64,000 nucleotides of DNA from Paeniglutamicibacter sulfureus (GCF_030512175.1 NZ_JAULBL010000002.1:494149-558148), one strand, 5' to 3'; shown: positions 8,319-16,995, counted from the stretch's first letter. The notes: generated by a model from the sequence alone, not told the origin. Translations and numbers: made by a program.

Positions 8319-9290
8319 TCATTTCTTGTTGATCCAGTCCACAAGAATGCGCTTGTCCAGCTCCGGCATCTCCTTCAGCACGCCCGTGCCGACAAAGTAG
8401 TCGGCCATGGTATTTCCGGTCTCGAGGTCCTTGCCGGTAAAAGAACGGATCTCGTAGTCGATCTGGTCGATGGCCTGAAGGATCTGCTCCTTGGGGACCT
8501 TCGTGTGCGCCAGGGTGGCCGTCACTGCGCGCTCCGGTTCGGCTTCCACGATTCTTGCAGCCTCGGCCAGGGCCGAGGCGACTTTCTGCGCTGCCTCGTC
8601 ACGGGCGTTGACTAAGTCGGAACGGCCGATCACCCAGTGGTTGTAGAACCAGTCATAGTCGCCGGTGGTTTCTGCCACAGTGCCAGCACCTTCGGCGACG
8701 GCGTTGCTTGGCCACGGCTCCCACATGACGAAGCCGTCGGCGTCGCCGCGCTTCAGCAGGGCGGAGGCGTCATTCGGCGTAGCGGTGATGAACTCGACCG
8801 ATCCGGCATCGATGCCCTTGGCCTCGAGGTACTTGGCCGTGGCGATCTCGCTCAGACCGGGCACGACCACCATTTTCTTGACGTTCTCGGGCTTGACGCC
8901 GTTGCGCAGGACTACCTTGACGTATTCGCCCGAGGTTTGGGTGGCGAACAGCGCAATCAGTTCCGGGCTCTGCTGGAACTGGGTGATGGTGGTGGCGTCC
9001 GAGCTGCCTGCTAGGTGGACCTGTCCGGCAGCGAGTGCGTCGACGGCTTCGCCGCCGCGGCCGAACTGGATCAACTCCACTTCGACACCGGCTTTCTTGA
9101 ACAGTCCCTCATCCTCGGCAACGAAGTAGGGGGCATACGTGGTGTCGATGCCCACGGCGATCTTGACCGGTCCGTTGGCGTCGACCTTGGTGTTTCCCTC
9201 GGCCGGGCGTGAGCAACCAGTGGTTACAGCAAGTGAGAGGGCAGCGACTGTTGCCGCCACGATTTTGAGGTAGCTGACGTGCTTCTTCAT
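8319..9290 (-). CDS. substrate-binding lipoprotein of the NitT/TauT-type importer
   Basis: A 323-residue extracytoplasmic binding protein. The N-terminus has a lysine start, a hydrophobic core and a lipobox-like TTGC at the putative lipidated cysteine, so it should be membrane-anchored. VKIAVGIDTTYAPYFVAEDEGLFKKAGVEVELI is the usual opening of SsuA/TauA/NMT1-like domains. The start at 9290 was chosen for the signal peptide and an AAGG upstream; the much longer frame to 9659 runs antisense to iacF coding sequence. It follows iacF by 28 nt from stop to lipoprotein message start, hence the link to auxin catabolism. Confidence 0.88.
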   Translation of the reverse strand: MKKHVSYLKIVAATVAALSLAVTTGCSRPAEGNTKVDANGPVKIAVGIDTTYAPYFVAEDEGLFKKAGVEVELIQFGRGGEAVDALAAGQVHLAGSSDATTITQFQQSPELIALFATQTSGEYVKVVLRNGVKPENVKKMVVVPGLSEIATAKYLEAKGIDAGSVEFITATPNDASALLKRGDADGFVMWEPWPSNAVAEGAGTVAETTGDYDWFYNHWVIGRSDLVNARDEAAQKVASALAEAARIVEAEPERAVTATLAHTKVPKEQILQAIDQIDYEIRSFTGKDLETGNTMADYFVGTGVLKEMPELDKRILVDWINKK

Positions 9291-9327
9291 GTAGGTGCCT
9301 TTCGAAATGGATGAATTAAGGGCAGAT

Positions 9328-10284
9328 CTAGAAGAGCTCCAATAGCAGGCGCTTGCCGCAGGTCCGGGAAACGCAGGTGGCCATCTGGTCGTTTGCCGCC
9401 TTCTCTGAAGTGGAGAGACAGTTGTCGCGGTGCTCGGGCACGCCATCGAGGACGCCCATGACGCAGGTGCCGCAGATTCCCTCCTTGCAGGAGGTATCGA
9501 CCTCGATGCCGTTTTCCTGGAGCACGTCCACGATTGAGCGATCGGCCGGGATCTCGAAGATCTCGCCGGTGTCCAGCTCCACTTCGAAGGCAGTGTCGTT
9601 GGAGGTGTCGATCTCCTCGGCTTCGAAATGCTCGATGTGGACCTGGTCCTCGCCGACAACCGGGGCGAACGCTTTGCGGACGTTGTCCATGAAGCCCACC
9701 GGGCCGCAGGTGTAGACGTGTACGCCGGTATCGGCGTCCCGGGCGAGCGCAGTCATGATGGTGCCCTGCTCGTTGCGCGGAACCCCGAAGTGGAAGCGCA
9801 CCGATTCGGTGAAGCCGCAGCGCTCCTCGAGCAGCTCCGTGAAAGCTGCCTCCGCGTGGGAGCGGGCGAAGTAGTGCAGCTCGAAGTCGATGCTCGAGCG
9901 GTGCAGGTTGTAGGCGATGCTGATCATCGGGGTGATGCCGATGCCCGCCGCCACGAGGATGTGGCGGTCGGCATCGGTGGCAACCTTGAGCAAGTTGCGC
10001 GGCTCGCTGACCTCAAGTTCGGTGCCCACCGAGACATCGCCGTGTAGCGCGGCGGAACCGCCGCGCGAGGCAGGTTCGAGCTTCACCGCGACCAGGTACG
10101 AGCCCTCGTCAGGTGCATTGCAGAGGGAGTACTGGCGAGTGACCTCCGTGGGGCCGACAACGTCGATGTGCGCCCCCGCCGGGGCCGGGGCAAAGTCCAA
10201 CCCGTCGGCGCGTTCCAAACGAAATGTCTTGATGCTGCTGGTTTCGTCCGAAACCACGGCCACTTTGACCCGGACCTTCTTCAT
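9328..10284 (-). CDS. iacF: oxygenase reductase component IacF (FMN, NAD and 2Fe-2S domains)
   Basis: A 318-residue phthalate-dioxygenase-reductase-type protein. The FMN-binding part has TRQYSLCN (near residue 70), the NAD part has AAGIGITPM and YTCGPVGFM, and a C-terminal plant-type 2Fe-2S ferredoxin has DTSCKEGICGTCVMG plus a later Cys in HRDNCLS. It passes electrons from NAD(P)H to a Rieske oxygenase, here IacC/IacD. VanB-type reductases of this size are the IacF component in known auxin-degrading clusters. The gene is preceded by GAGG and separated from iacE by 69 nt. Confidence 0.88.
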   Translation of the reverse strand: MKKVRVKVAVVSDETSSIKTFRLERADGLDFAPAPAGAHIDVVGPTEVTRQYSLCNAPDEGSYLVAVKLEPASRGGSAALHGDVSVGTELEVSEPRNLLKVATDADRHILVAAGIGITPMISIAYNLHRSSIDFELHYFARSHAEAAFTELLEERCGFTESVRFHFGVPRNEQGTIMTALARDADTGVHVYTCGPVGFMDNVRKAFAPVVGEDQVHIEHFEAEEIDTSNDTAFEVELDTGEIFEIPADRSIVDVLQENGIEVDTSCKEGICGTCVMGVLDGVPEHRDNCLSTSEKAANDQMATCVSRTCGKRLLLELF

Positions 10285-10353
10285 GTCCGTACTCCTCTAA
10301 ATTGGGTGGGGCTTCTAACCTGTGGGGCCGCCATGCGCCGATCGCTGAGGCGA

Positions 10354-11142
10354 TCAGCGCATGAACAGCCCGCCATTGATGTCCCAGCTGGCACCGTTGA
10401 CCGATGCCGCCTCGGGGGAGGCAAGCAGGGCGACTGTTGAGGCGATGAATTCCGCGGAGCCGAGCCGGCCCACGGGAATGTTCGCCTTGACTGCCTCCAG
10501 CTTGTCGGCGGCAACCGTCTCGTAGACCACCGGAAGGTCAAGCGGACCCGGGGAAACCGAGTTCACCGTGACGCCGCCGGAGGCCAGGTCGCGGGCAAAC
10601 ACCTTGGTGAGCGTGCCCACCCCGCCCTTGGCCGCGGCGTAGTGGGCGCCGGTGGCCGTGCCGCCGTTCTGGCCGGCCAGCGAACCGATGTTCACGATGC
10701 GACCATAGCCGTTTCCGGCGAAGTGCTTGCCGAAGACCTGGCAGCCCAGGAAAACGCCGTCGAGGTTCGTGGAAACGATCTCGGAGAAGTCCTCCGGGCT
10801 GATGTCCATCAGCGGCTGGACCTGGGAACGGCCGGCGTTGTTGATCAGCACGTGTGCAGCTCCCCAACGCTGCACCGCGGACTGAAGGGCCGCCTCGAAG
10901 TCCTCCTTGCGGCGGACATCGAGGACCGCGGCTGCTGACGTCTTGCCGCTTGGATCCAGCTCGTCGGCCAGTTCCTGGACCGGTTCGATTCGGCTGCCGG
11001 TGGCGAGCACCGAGTAGCCGGCAGCGTGCAGGGTGCGCGCAATGACGGCGCCCAGGCCGCGGGTGGCGCCGGTGACGATGGCGACCTGGCCGTTGTCGAC
11101 CCGTTTCCCGGCGGTCGTCTGATTGTCTGTCGTCGTAGTCAT
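10354..11142 (-). CDS. iacE: short-chain dehydrogenase/reductase IacE
   Basis: A 262-residue classical SDR. The NAD(P)-binding glycine motif TGATRGLG is near residues 25-32, NNAG near 103, and the catalytic YAAAK (Tyr-x3-Lys) near 170. The C-terminus ends in a substrate loop and DINGGLF. In iac clusters IacE is an SDR that acts on an oxidised indole-acetate intermediate early in the pathway. It lies 9 nt after iacD in the same operon. Confidence 0.85.
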   Translation of the reverse strand: MTTTTDNQTTAGKRVDNGQVAIVTGATRGLGAVIARTLHAAGYSVLATGSRIEPVQELADELDPSGKTSAAAVLDVRRKEDFEAALQSAVQRWGAAHVLINNAGRSQVQPLMDISPEDFSEIVSTNLDGVFLGCQVFGKHFAGNGYGRIVNIGSLAGQNGGTATGAHYAAAKGGVGTLTKVFARDLASGGVTVNSVSPGPLDLPVVYETVAADKLEAVKANIPVGRLGSAEFIASTVALLASPEAASVNGASWDINGGLFMR

Positions 11143-11151
11143 TCCGGGGCC

Positions 11152-11685
11152 CTAGAGCAGGAATCCGGAGGCGGTGACGGCCCCGTCGGAGTTGACCAGG
11201 CGCACGACCTTCAAATCCAGGCGCGGTTTGCCGTCGGCGAAACTGATCCGGTGCTCCAAGTCGGCTGCCAGCAGCAGGTGCTTTTCGCGCTTGAATCCGA
11301 CGATGATCTGCGCCGAGCGCAGCGTGACCGACTCACCGTCGTTAGACGTGACGGTGAAGCGGGAGATGGTGCGTGCGGTGCGAGCCGATGCGACCGCCGA
11401 CATGGAATAGCCCTCGGTTAGCCGGGTCACGCGCATCCGGCGCATCCGGGCATCGTCGTAGACCATGTTCAAGCCGGACTCGAAGTCATCGGTGTCCGGA
11501 TCGATCGGGATCACATACTTGCCGTCGGGGGTCCACAGGCCCTCCCAGGCCACGTAGTCCTTGGCGTCGAGCAGTGTCGCCTCGTGCCAGATTAGCGCGA
11601 TGGCCTTGGAGACCAGCGGATCGAGCAGCGCGTCGGATGCGAAGCCGTTTTCAAGGGGGGCGGTCAGCGTGCTTTCGCTAGTCAT
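11152..11685 (-). CDS. iacD: ring-hydroxylating oxygenase beta subunit IacD
   Basis: A 177-residue protein of the small-subunit family of ring-hydroxylating dioxygenases (cystatin-like alpha+beta fold), with FWHEATLLDAKDY-like IWHEATLLDAKDY, WEGLWTPDGKYVIP and RMRRMRVTRL. It has no metal of its own and assembles with the Rieske alpha subunit. Its start overlaps the end of iacC by 8 nt, indicating translational coupling and fixed stoichiometry. Confidence 0.87.
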   Translation of the reverse strand: MTSESTLTAPLENGFASDALLDPLVSKAIALIWHEATLLDAKDYVAWEGLWTPDGKYVIPIDPDTDDFESGLNMVYDDARMRRMRVTRLTEGYSMSAVASARTARTISRFTVTSNDGESVTLRSAQIIVGFKREKHLLLAADLEHRISFADGKPRLDLKVVRLVNSDGAVTASGFLL

Positions 11686-12955
11686 CGCTCATCATCTTCT
11701 TCCACTGTGAGTAGGATTCGCGCATGCCCGATTCGTCGGTCACGTGCGAGGTTTTCCAGCCTTCGTCCACCGTCTTTTCGCGGCCCAGGCCGCGGTTGAC
11801 CATGATGGGCATTTCGGGGTTGGCGTAGGCGCCGCGCTGCACGCGGTCCCAGGCCTCGGAGTCATCCGGGGTGCCGAAGCCGAACGGTCCCTGGAAGTGC
11901 TCGTGGATGCGCAGGCGTTCGCGGTTGACGCTTTCCGGTCCGCCGTCCAGGCCCAGGGCCAGGTGCTGGATCTCGGTCTCGTTGACCGAGATCGGGCGCA
12001 GGACGCGGAAGAAGGACATTGACATGGCAACGTTCGGGAAAAGGTTCAGGTTGAACCCCGCGCCGTGCATCGAGCGCACGACGCGGCGGACCTGATCTGC
12101 CGGCATCGTCTCGGAGAGCTCGTCGATGATGTGGCGGAAGCGTTCTTGCAGTTCCTCGGTTCCGTCATCGGCATCCAGATCGACGTGCTCCGGGACCATG
12201 ATGGCGACGCTGTGGCCATTGCCCAGCGCATGGGTCACCGCGTTCTCGTCGGTCATGAAGGAGAGCATGTCGGCCGTTTCGGCGTCAACGGAGGCCATCC
12301 ACGAACGGTGCACGATCGGGAAGTGGTAGCCGTCGGTGGTGTTTTCCAGCTGGATCTTCCAGTTGCCGTCGAAGCGGAACTTGTGCTCGCCCTGGACCTT
12401 GATCCCGTAGCCGGCACCCTGCATCATGAAGCGGTCCATCCAGAGCTTTGCGTCGCCCAGGAAGTCCTCGAGCGGTTCGATGTCCGCGTTGAAGGAGGCG
12501 AAGATCATCCCGGCGTAGCTTTCGACGCGCAGTTTCTGCAGCGGCATGTCCTTCTTCTCGATGACGCCCTCGTAGCCCTCGGGGTACGGGATACCGCGCA
12601 GCTGGCCGTCGAGCGAGTAGGACCAAGAGTGGTACGGGCAGGTGAAGCCGTTGGCCTTGCCCTTGTCCGGCTCGCAGACCGAGGCGCCGCGGTGGCGGCA
12701 GCGGTTGAGCAGGACATTGAACGACCCCTTGCGGTCGCGGGTGACGATCACCGGCTGGCGACCGATCATGGCCTTCTTGAAGCTGCCCTTGTCCGGGATC
12801 TCGCTTTCGTGGGCCACCCAGACCCAGGTCTTGTAGAAGATCTTCTCCAGCTCGGCTTCGAAGATATCCGGATCGGTGTAAAGCTGCCCGGCGACCCTGT
12901 CGGTCGAGGCAAGTGCGGAGAAGCCGTCTTGGTTCTCCATGATGGGGGTGCTCAT
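11678..12955 (-). CDS. iacC: Rieske oxygenase alpha subunit IacC
   Basis: A 425-residue ring-hydroxylating oxygenase large subunit. The Rieske 2Fe-2S ligands are Cys86-x-His88 and Cys106-x2-His109 (CRHRGASVC and CPYHSW). The mononuclear iron site follows in ENTTDGYHFPIVH near residue 205. Fed by IacF, it should add oxygen to the indole-derived ring on the route to catechol, as proposed for iac clusters of Pseudomonas, Acinetobacter and Paraburkholderia. AAGGAGT upstream of ATG 12955 fixes the start. Confidence 0.88.
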   Translation of the reverse strand: MSTPIMENQDGFSALASTDRVAGQLYTDPDIFEAELEKIFYKTWVWVAHESEIPDKGSFKKAMIGRQPVIVTRDRKGSFNVLLNRCRHRGASVCEPDKGKANGFTCPYHSWSYSLDGQLRGIPYPEGYEGVIEKKDMPLQKLRVESYAGMIFASFNADIEPLEDFLGDAKLWMDRFMMQGAGYGIKVQGEHKFRFDGNWKIQLENTTDGYHFPIVHRSWMASVDAETADMLSFMTDENAVTHALGNGHSVAIMVPEHVDLDADDGTEELQERFRHIIDELSETMPADQVRRVVRSMHGAGFNLNLFPNVAMSMSFFRVLRPISVNETEIQHLALGLDGGPESVNRERLRIHEHFQGPFGFGTPDDSEAWDRVQRGAYANPEMPIMVNRGLGREKTVDEGWKTSHVTDESGMRESYSQWKKMMSDD

Positions 12956-12978
12956 CAGTGACTCCTTGGGGATGGTGG

Positions 12979-13488
12979 CTAGTGTGGGGTGGCGAGGTTC
13001 GCCGGGGAGAGCGCCACGAGGCGCTGCGTGCGGAAGGTCTTGATCCGGGCCATGGCCCCGTCTAGTTCGAAGTCCACCGTGATGCGGGCGGCAACCACTT
13101 CCTGGCGGCCGTCCGTGTACGCGGAGACCTGTTGCATGATCCAGCTGCCCGATGCCGTGGGGAACGAGATGTTGATGCGCCCCTCGCCCAGCACATGGGC
13201 GTTTGCGGTGAACGGGCCGCCGGGCAACAGGTGGCTGCCCAACATGCGGACGATGGCGTCCCTGCCGTTGTAGCTGCCGAACTTCTCGCCGTATTCAGGC
13301 CCGATGCCCTGCCAAGTCGCGTCCTCGGTGAACAGCGCGCCGAGTTCGGCTAGGTCGAATTCCGGCTGCGGAACGTCGCACAGTTCCATGTAGCGGGCGA
13401 TGATCCAGCGGATCGATTCACCGGCCTCCAGCAGTTGAAGTCGTGTTTCAAACCCGGCGACGTTCGTGGTGGCACTGATTCCTGCCAC
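12979..13488 (-). CDS. iacI: SnoaL/NTF2-like protein IacI
   Basis: A 169-residue protein with an NTF2/SnoaL-like fold signature: an N-terminal helix pair (RWIIARYMELCDV), then FTEDATWQG and a long C-terminal beta sheet region. A protein of this fold, IacI, belongs to the conserved auxin-degradation set; its role is not established. It starts with GTG at 13488, 2 nt after the iacB stop, with only a weak ribosome site, so it probably depends on coupling to iacB. Confidence 0.78.
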   Translation of the reverse strand: MAGISATTNVAGFETRLQLLEAGESIRWIIARYMELCDVPQPEFDLAELGALFTEDATWQGIGPEYGEKFGSYNGRDAIVRMLGSHLLPGGPFTANAHVLGEGRINISFPTASGSWIMQQVSAYTDGRQEVVAARITVDFELDGAMARIKTFRTQRLVALSPANLATPH

Positions 13489-13490
13489 GG

Positions 13491-13877
13491 CTACTTGGCT
13501 ATCTCGACATCGCTGCGGATGGTCAGGGCACGGCCCATGCGGGCCTCAATGTGCGCATAGGTCCACAGCGCGTGGTCGTCGTCGACCATCGTGGTGCGGA
13601 ACAGGTTGCACACGGCCTTGACCGTTTCCTGTGTGTCGACATCGGCCATCACGTAGCAGGTCCAAGGCCATCCGGCAGAGGGACCGACCATGTGGGAGTC
13701 GTCGTCCATGTTGCCGATGACATCGACACCGGGCATTGCGGCCATGGCCGAAAGCATGCTGGAGAAGGCGACCCACACCGGGCCGATTTCGTTCTTGGGC
13801 AGGCTGAAGAAGTTCTGGTTGATGCCGATGCAGAACAAGGTGCGCAACGGTTCGGGGCGGGCATCGCTCGCTGTCAT
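13491..13877 (-). CDS. iacB: small conserved protein IacB
   Basis: A 128-residue protein with no catalytic motif that I recognise; it has an aromatic-rich centre (WPWTCYVMADV, ALWTYAHIEARMGRAL). Position and size match IacB, a small protein of uncertain function in auxin-degrading clusters. It is preceded by AAGGA and sits between iacA and iacI. The assignment rests mainly on synteny. Confidence 0.7.
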   Translation of the reverse strand: MTASDARPEPLRTLFCIGINQNFFSLPKNEIGPVWVAFSSMLSAMAAMPGVDVIGNMDDDSHMVGPSAGWPWTCYVMADVDTQETVKAVCNLFRTTMVDDDHALWTYAHIEARMGRALTIRSDVEIAK

Positions 13878-13924
13878 GGTTGTTCCTTCGAGGGGTTCGT
13901 GCGGTGGGTGAGCAGGTGGTCTGG

Positions 13925-15067
13925 TTAGATGAAGCCCGGGATGACCGGGGGCTGGCCCATCAGGACCGAGCCAGTGCCGTCATACATGCCATCGCCGAGG
14001 AACGCGTGCTGGGTGACGACGGCCGAATCGCGCAGATGACGCTGCAGCGGGTTCCCGTCGTAGATGGCCGCTGTCCCGGAGAGCGAGTAGGCGGTGTTGA
14101 CGGCTTGGGCGCCGGCCTTGGCGACGTGGGTGGAGGCAAGGCGAAGCAGAGCCTTTTGGGAGTCGGTGGCCTGTCCGTTGGCCACTACCGTGGCATAAGT
14201 TTCTTCGGTGATCTCATAGAAGAAGGCCCGTGCCGAACGAAGCTCGGCCTCGGCCTTTGCCAGATCGATCCGGTAATACGCGCGATCGGCGAGCTTCGGG
14301 GCTCCGGTGATGCCCGTCCGTCCGGCGCCGATCTGTGTCGCATAGTCAAGCGCGGCACGGCCCACACCGAGGTTCACGACGGCCAAGACCTGGGCGGCGT
14401 AGGCGATCGTGGGGTAGTGGTAGAGCGGCTCATCAATCATCGGTTCGCCGCCGCGGATGAAGGTCCAGTCCTGATCCACATCGACCCCGTTAACGACAAG
14501 GTCGTGGCTGCCGGTTCCGTGCAGGCCAATGACGTCCCAGTTGTCTTTGATGATGACCTGGTCCGGGCGCAGCAACGCGGTGCGCGGCTTGCCTGCGGCG
14601 GTCTCGCCACCGGCGATGCCGACGCCAAGCACGTCGGCGCCCTTGCAACCGCTGGCGAACTTCCAGGTGCCCTTGATGTGGAACTTCCCGTCCTTCACCG
14701 GTGCCTTCTGGACCGGAAAGAGTCCGCCGGCGAAAGCCAAGTCGGGTCCGTCCTTGTACAATTCGGCCTGCGTGTCGACGGGCAGTGCGGCCAAGTACAC
14801 GAGTGCTGAGCCGAAGCTCGCTACCCAACCGCTCGAGGCATCGACGGTGGAGATCAGTTCGATCTTGCGGAGAAATTCCGCGGGCGGGAGCGCGTCGCCA
14901 CCGAACTGGAGCGGGGTGGCAGCGCGGTAGATTCCGGCCGCCTTGAATGCGTCGATAACGTCCTTGGGTACGAAGCGGTTCGTGTTGAACTCCTCGCGTC
15001 GCCGGTCGATGAGTTCCAGGACCGTGGTCAGCGCGTCCTGCGCGGGTGCTTCGGCAACGGTCGTCAT
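13925..15067 (-). CDS. iacA: flavin-dependent indole-acetate monooxygenase IacA
   Basis: A 380-residue member of the acyl-CoA dehydrogenase/HpaB-like flavin monooxygenase group, with GWVASFGSA, the beta-domain motif GTWKFASGCKGADV, WDVIGLHGTGSHDLVV and a helical C-terminal domain ending in AFLGDGMYDGTGS. It lacks the usual dehydrogenase context, and with the reductase IacG it should form a two-component oxygenase for the first attack on the indole ring. ATG at 15067 has AGGAG 8 nt upstream; the further start at 15103 does not. It is the first gene of the ten-gene operon. Confidence 0.86.
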   Translation of the reverse strand: MTTVAEAPAQDALTTVLELIDRRREEFNTNRFVPKDVIDAFKAAGIYRAATPLQFGGDALPPAEFLRKIELISTVDASSGWVASFGSALVYLAALPVDTQAELYKDGPDLAFAGGLFPVQKAPVKDGKFHIKGTWKFASGCKGADVLGVGIAGGETAAGKPRTALLRPDQVIIKDNWDVIGLHGTGSHDLVVNGVDVDQDWTFIRGGEPMIDEPLYHYPTIAYAAQVLAVVNLGVGRAALDYATQIGAGRTGITGAPKLADRAYYRIDLAKAEAELRSARAFFYEITEETYATVVANGQATDSQKALLRLASTHVAKAGAQAVNTAYSLSGTAAIYDGNPLQRHLRDSAVVTQHAFLGDGMYDGTGSVLMGQPPVIPGFI

Positions 15068-15264
15068 GGAGAGGGCTCCTAGCTTGTAGCTTTTCTGAGG
15101 CAAGTACGGATGTCGAGGGTCTTGCTGGTGTTGTCTGAATCACGGTATTTACCCAATTACTGCCCTTCAATGGGTGTTTACGTGCCTCCAGACAAAGAAA
15201 GATTGATTCCAACTGAAGTAACTACCTATTGCGGCGAAGCCGGACTGGGGTAGAACTGGAAGCC
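15068..15264. promoter_or_regulatory. divergent promoter region between iacA and the PAS histidine kinase
   Basis: This 197-bp region drives iacA leftward and the kinase rightward. It holds an imperfect inverted repeat, CACGGTATTTACCC (15141-15154) facing GGGTGTTTACGTG (15172-15184), with inner ACCCA/TGGGT. It also carries CTGAATCAC (15135-15143) and AACTACCTAT (15220-15229), both shared with the iacG/response-regulator region. Confidence 0.5.
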
Positions 15265-16749
15265 GTGAATACGCAAAATTACGAACCTTCCGAGGCCGAT
15301 GCCCGGATTCTGCTCACAGGGCTGGACCACTGCCTCCTGATGCATGACGCGGAGTCGAAGGACATCCTCTGGGCCAACCCGGCGGCGTGCCGGGTGCTCG
15401 GCTTCACGCTGGAGGAGTTGCGACCGCTGAAAGCTGATGACATGAGCAGCCTGGCCGAACCCTACAGCCGGACCGTCGGGCGCCGCTGGCTGCAGGATGC
15501 CGTGGTGCACGGTGCCAGCCGCACGCAATGGATGTACCGGAACAAGGAAGGGCAGGATTTCCTGACTGAGGCGCTGGCCCGGCACGTAATTCTGCCCGAG
15601 CGCGAGGTGGTGCTCGTTGAATTCAGGGACATGGAACGCGAGGAGCAGCTCAAGAGCGGGCTGGAGCGGACCAAGGGACGGCTAAACGCCTTCATCGGGA
15701 ACATGGGCGAGGCCATTCTCGTCGTGGGTTCCGACGGGCTGATTTCTTATGCCAGCAATTCGGTCTTTCCGCAGTTGGGTGTGCACCCGGACGAGGTTGT
15801 TGGGCGGTATTTCACTGATTTGTGCCTTGGCGGTGCGGCTATAACCTTTGCCCGGGTGTCGGCCGAATGCGCTGCGGATGCCGGCATGGTCAGCTGCCGA
15901 CTGGAACTGCGCACGCCGCAGGGTGAATCACGCTGGTTCGGGGCCGCCTGCCAGAGCATCGACCTGAAGCATGACCTGTCCGGGACGTTGATGTTCCTCC
16001 ACGACATCACCGATCGCGTGTCTGCGGACATCGAACGCGAGCGGGACCAGGAACACCTGAACTACCTGGCCCGCTACAACGTCATGGGCGACATGGCGAT
16101 GGCCCTTTCGCACGAGTTGGGCCAGCCCCTCGGCGCGGCGACGAACTTTCTGGACGGGGTCAAGCGTCGATACCGGGCGGGCAAGATGAGCGCGGTCGAC
16201 CTGGAGTTCGGGCTGGAGAACGCGCAGCGCCAAATTGAGCGCGCCAACCAGATCCTGCGCAGCTTGCGTGGATTCGTGGGCACGCTGGAAACGTCCGAAC
16301 AGCACGTTGACCTGAACGCCGTGGTGCGGGACTGCATGTACTTCGTTGAGCTCGTGGCCTCGCGGCACTCCGCAACGCTAGAGATGGCACTGGATCCCGG
16401 AGAACTTCCGGTGCTCTGCGAGAAGGTGCTGATCGGCCAAGTCGTGCTAAACCTGTGCCGCAACGCGATAGAGGAGATGTCTCGCTTCCCAGAGGAACGG
16501 CGCGTGGTGACTCTTGAAACGGCATGCGAAGATGACTCAGCGGTCTTCCGGGTCATTGACCGCGGATCGGGACTTTCCGGCTTCCCCGACGGAAGGATCT
16601 TCGATGGCGCATTCACCACGAAGGCCGATGGGAGCGGCCTCGGGCTGGCACTCAGCCACCGGATCGTTACCCGGCACAACGGAACCATCAATGCAGTGGA
16701 AAACCCTGGTGGCGGGTCGACCTTCGCGTTCAGGTTGCCGTTGTGCTGA
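15265..16749 (+). CDS. soluble double-PAS sensor histidine kinase, probable iac sensor
   Basis: About 494 residues with no membrane segment or signal peptide. Two PAS domains (about residues 10-130 and 145-265) precede the kinase core. The phospho-acceptor is His283 in ALSHELGQPLGAATN, the N box is NLCRNAIEEM, and the G boxes are DRGSGLSG and TKADGSGLGLALSH. The architecture is FixL/TodS-like, fitting direct cytosolic sensing of a small aromatic ligand. It is divergent from iacA and probably pairs with the response regulator at 5897. The GTG at 15265 is preferred; a TTG at 15229 would add 12 residues without a ribosome site. Confidence 0.85.
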   Translation: MNTQNYEPSEADARILLTGLDHCLLMHDAESKDILWANPAACRVLGFTLEELRPLKADDMSSLAEPYSRTVGRRWLQDAVVHGASRTQWMYRNKEGQDFLTEALARHVILPEREVVLVEFRDMEREEQLKSGLERTKGRLNAFIGNMGEAILVVGSDGLISYASNSVFPQLGVHPDEVVGRYFTDLCLGGAAITFARVSAECAADAGMVSCRLELRTPQGESRWFGAACQSIDLKHDLSGTLMFLHDITDRVSADIERERDQEHLNYLARYNVMGDMAMALSHELGQPLGAATNFLDGVKRRYRAGKMSAVDLEFGLENAQRQIERANQILRSLRGFVGTLETSEQHVDLNAVVRDCMYFVELVASRHSATLEMALDPGELPVLCEKVLIGQVVLNLCRNAIEEMSRFPEERRVVTLETACEDDSAVFRVIDRGSGLSGFPDGRIFDGAFTTKADGSGLGLALSHRIVTRHNGTINAVENPGGGSTFAFRLPLC

Positions 16750-16930
16750 CGCCTGAACTGCCAATCGACAAATGAGACGGCGTGGCCGCGGACCCGAGGG
16801 GGCGGCACCGAACCTTCTGCGACAGCAGAAGATTTACCTCACACACCGCCATGGGGGCATGGAACGTGGCCGCGCAGCTGGGTGCCCGGAAGTCAACATG
16901 CAACCAACCGCATTGGCTCCCAATGCTAAC

Positions 16931-16969
16931 GAGGGCCGGTACCGGTGCGAAGCACTGGAACCAGCCCTC
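16931..16969. terminator. hairpin between the kinase and the convergent MFS gene
   Basis: An 18-bp stem with two mismatches and one G-T pair closes on a GAA loop (left arm GAGGGCCGGTACCGGTGC). It lies between two convergent genes and has no T-run. It is probably a bidirectional terminator. Confidence 0.55.
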
Positions 16970-16995
16970 GAAAAGTCTGCTCAATCAGCTGACGC

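Noticed and set aside
9291-9659. N-terminal extension of the binding lipoprotein
   Set aside because: It overlaps iacF on the same strand in another phase and would bury the signal peptide.
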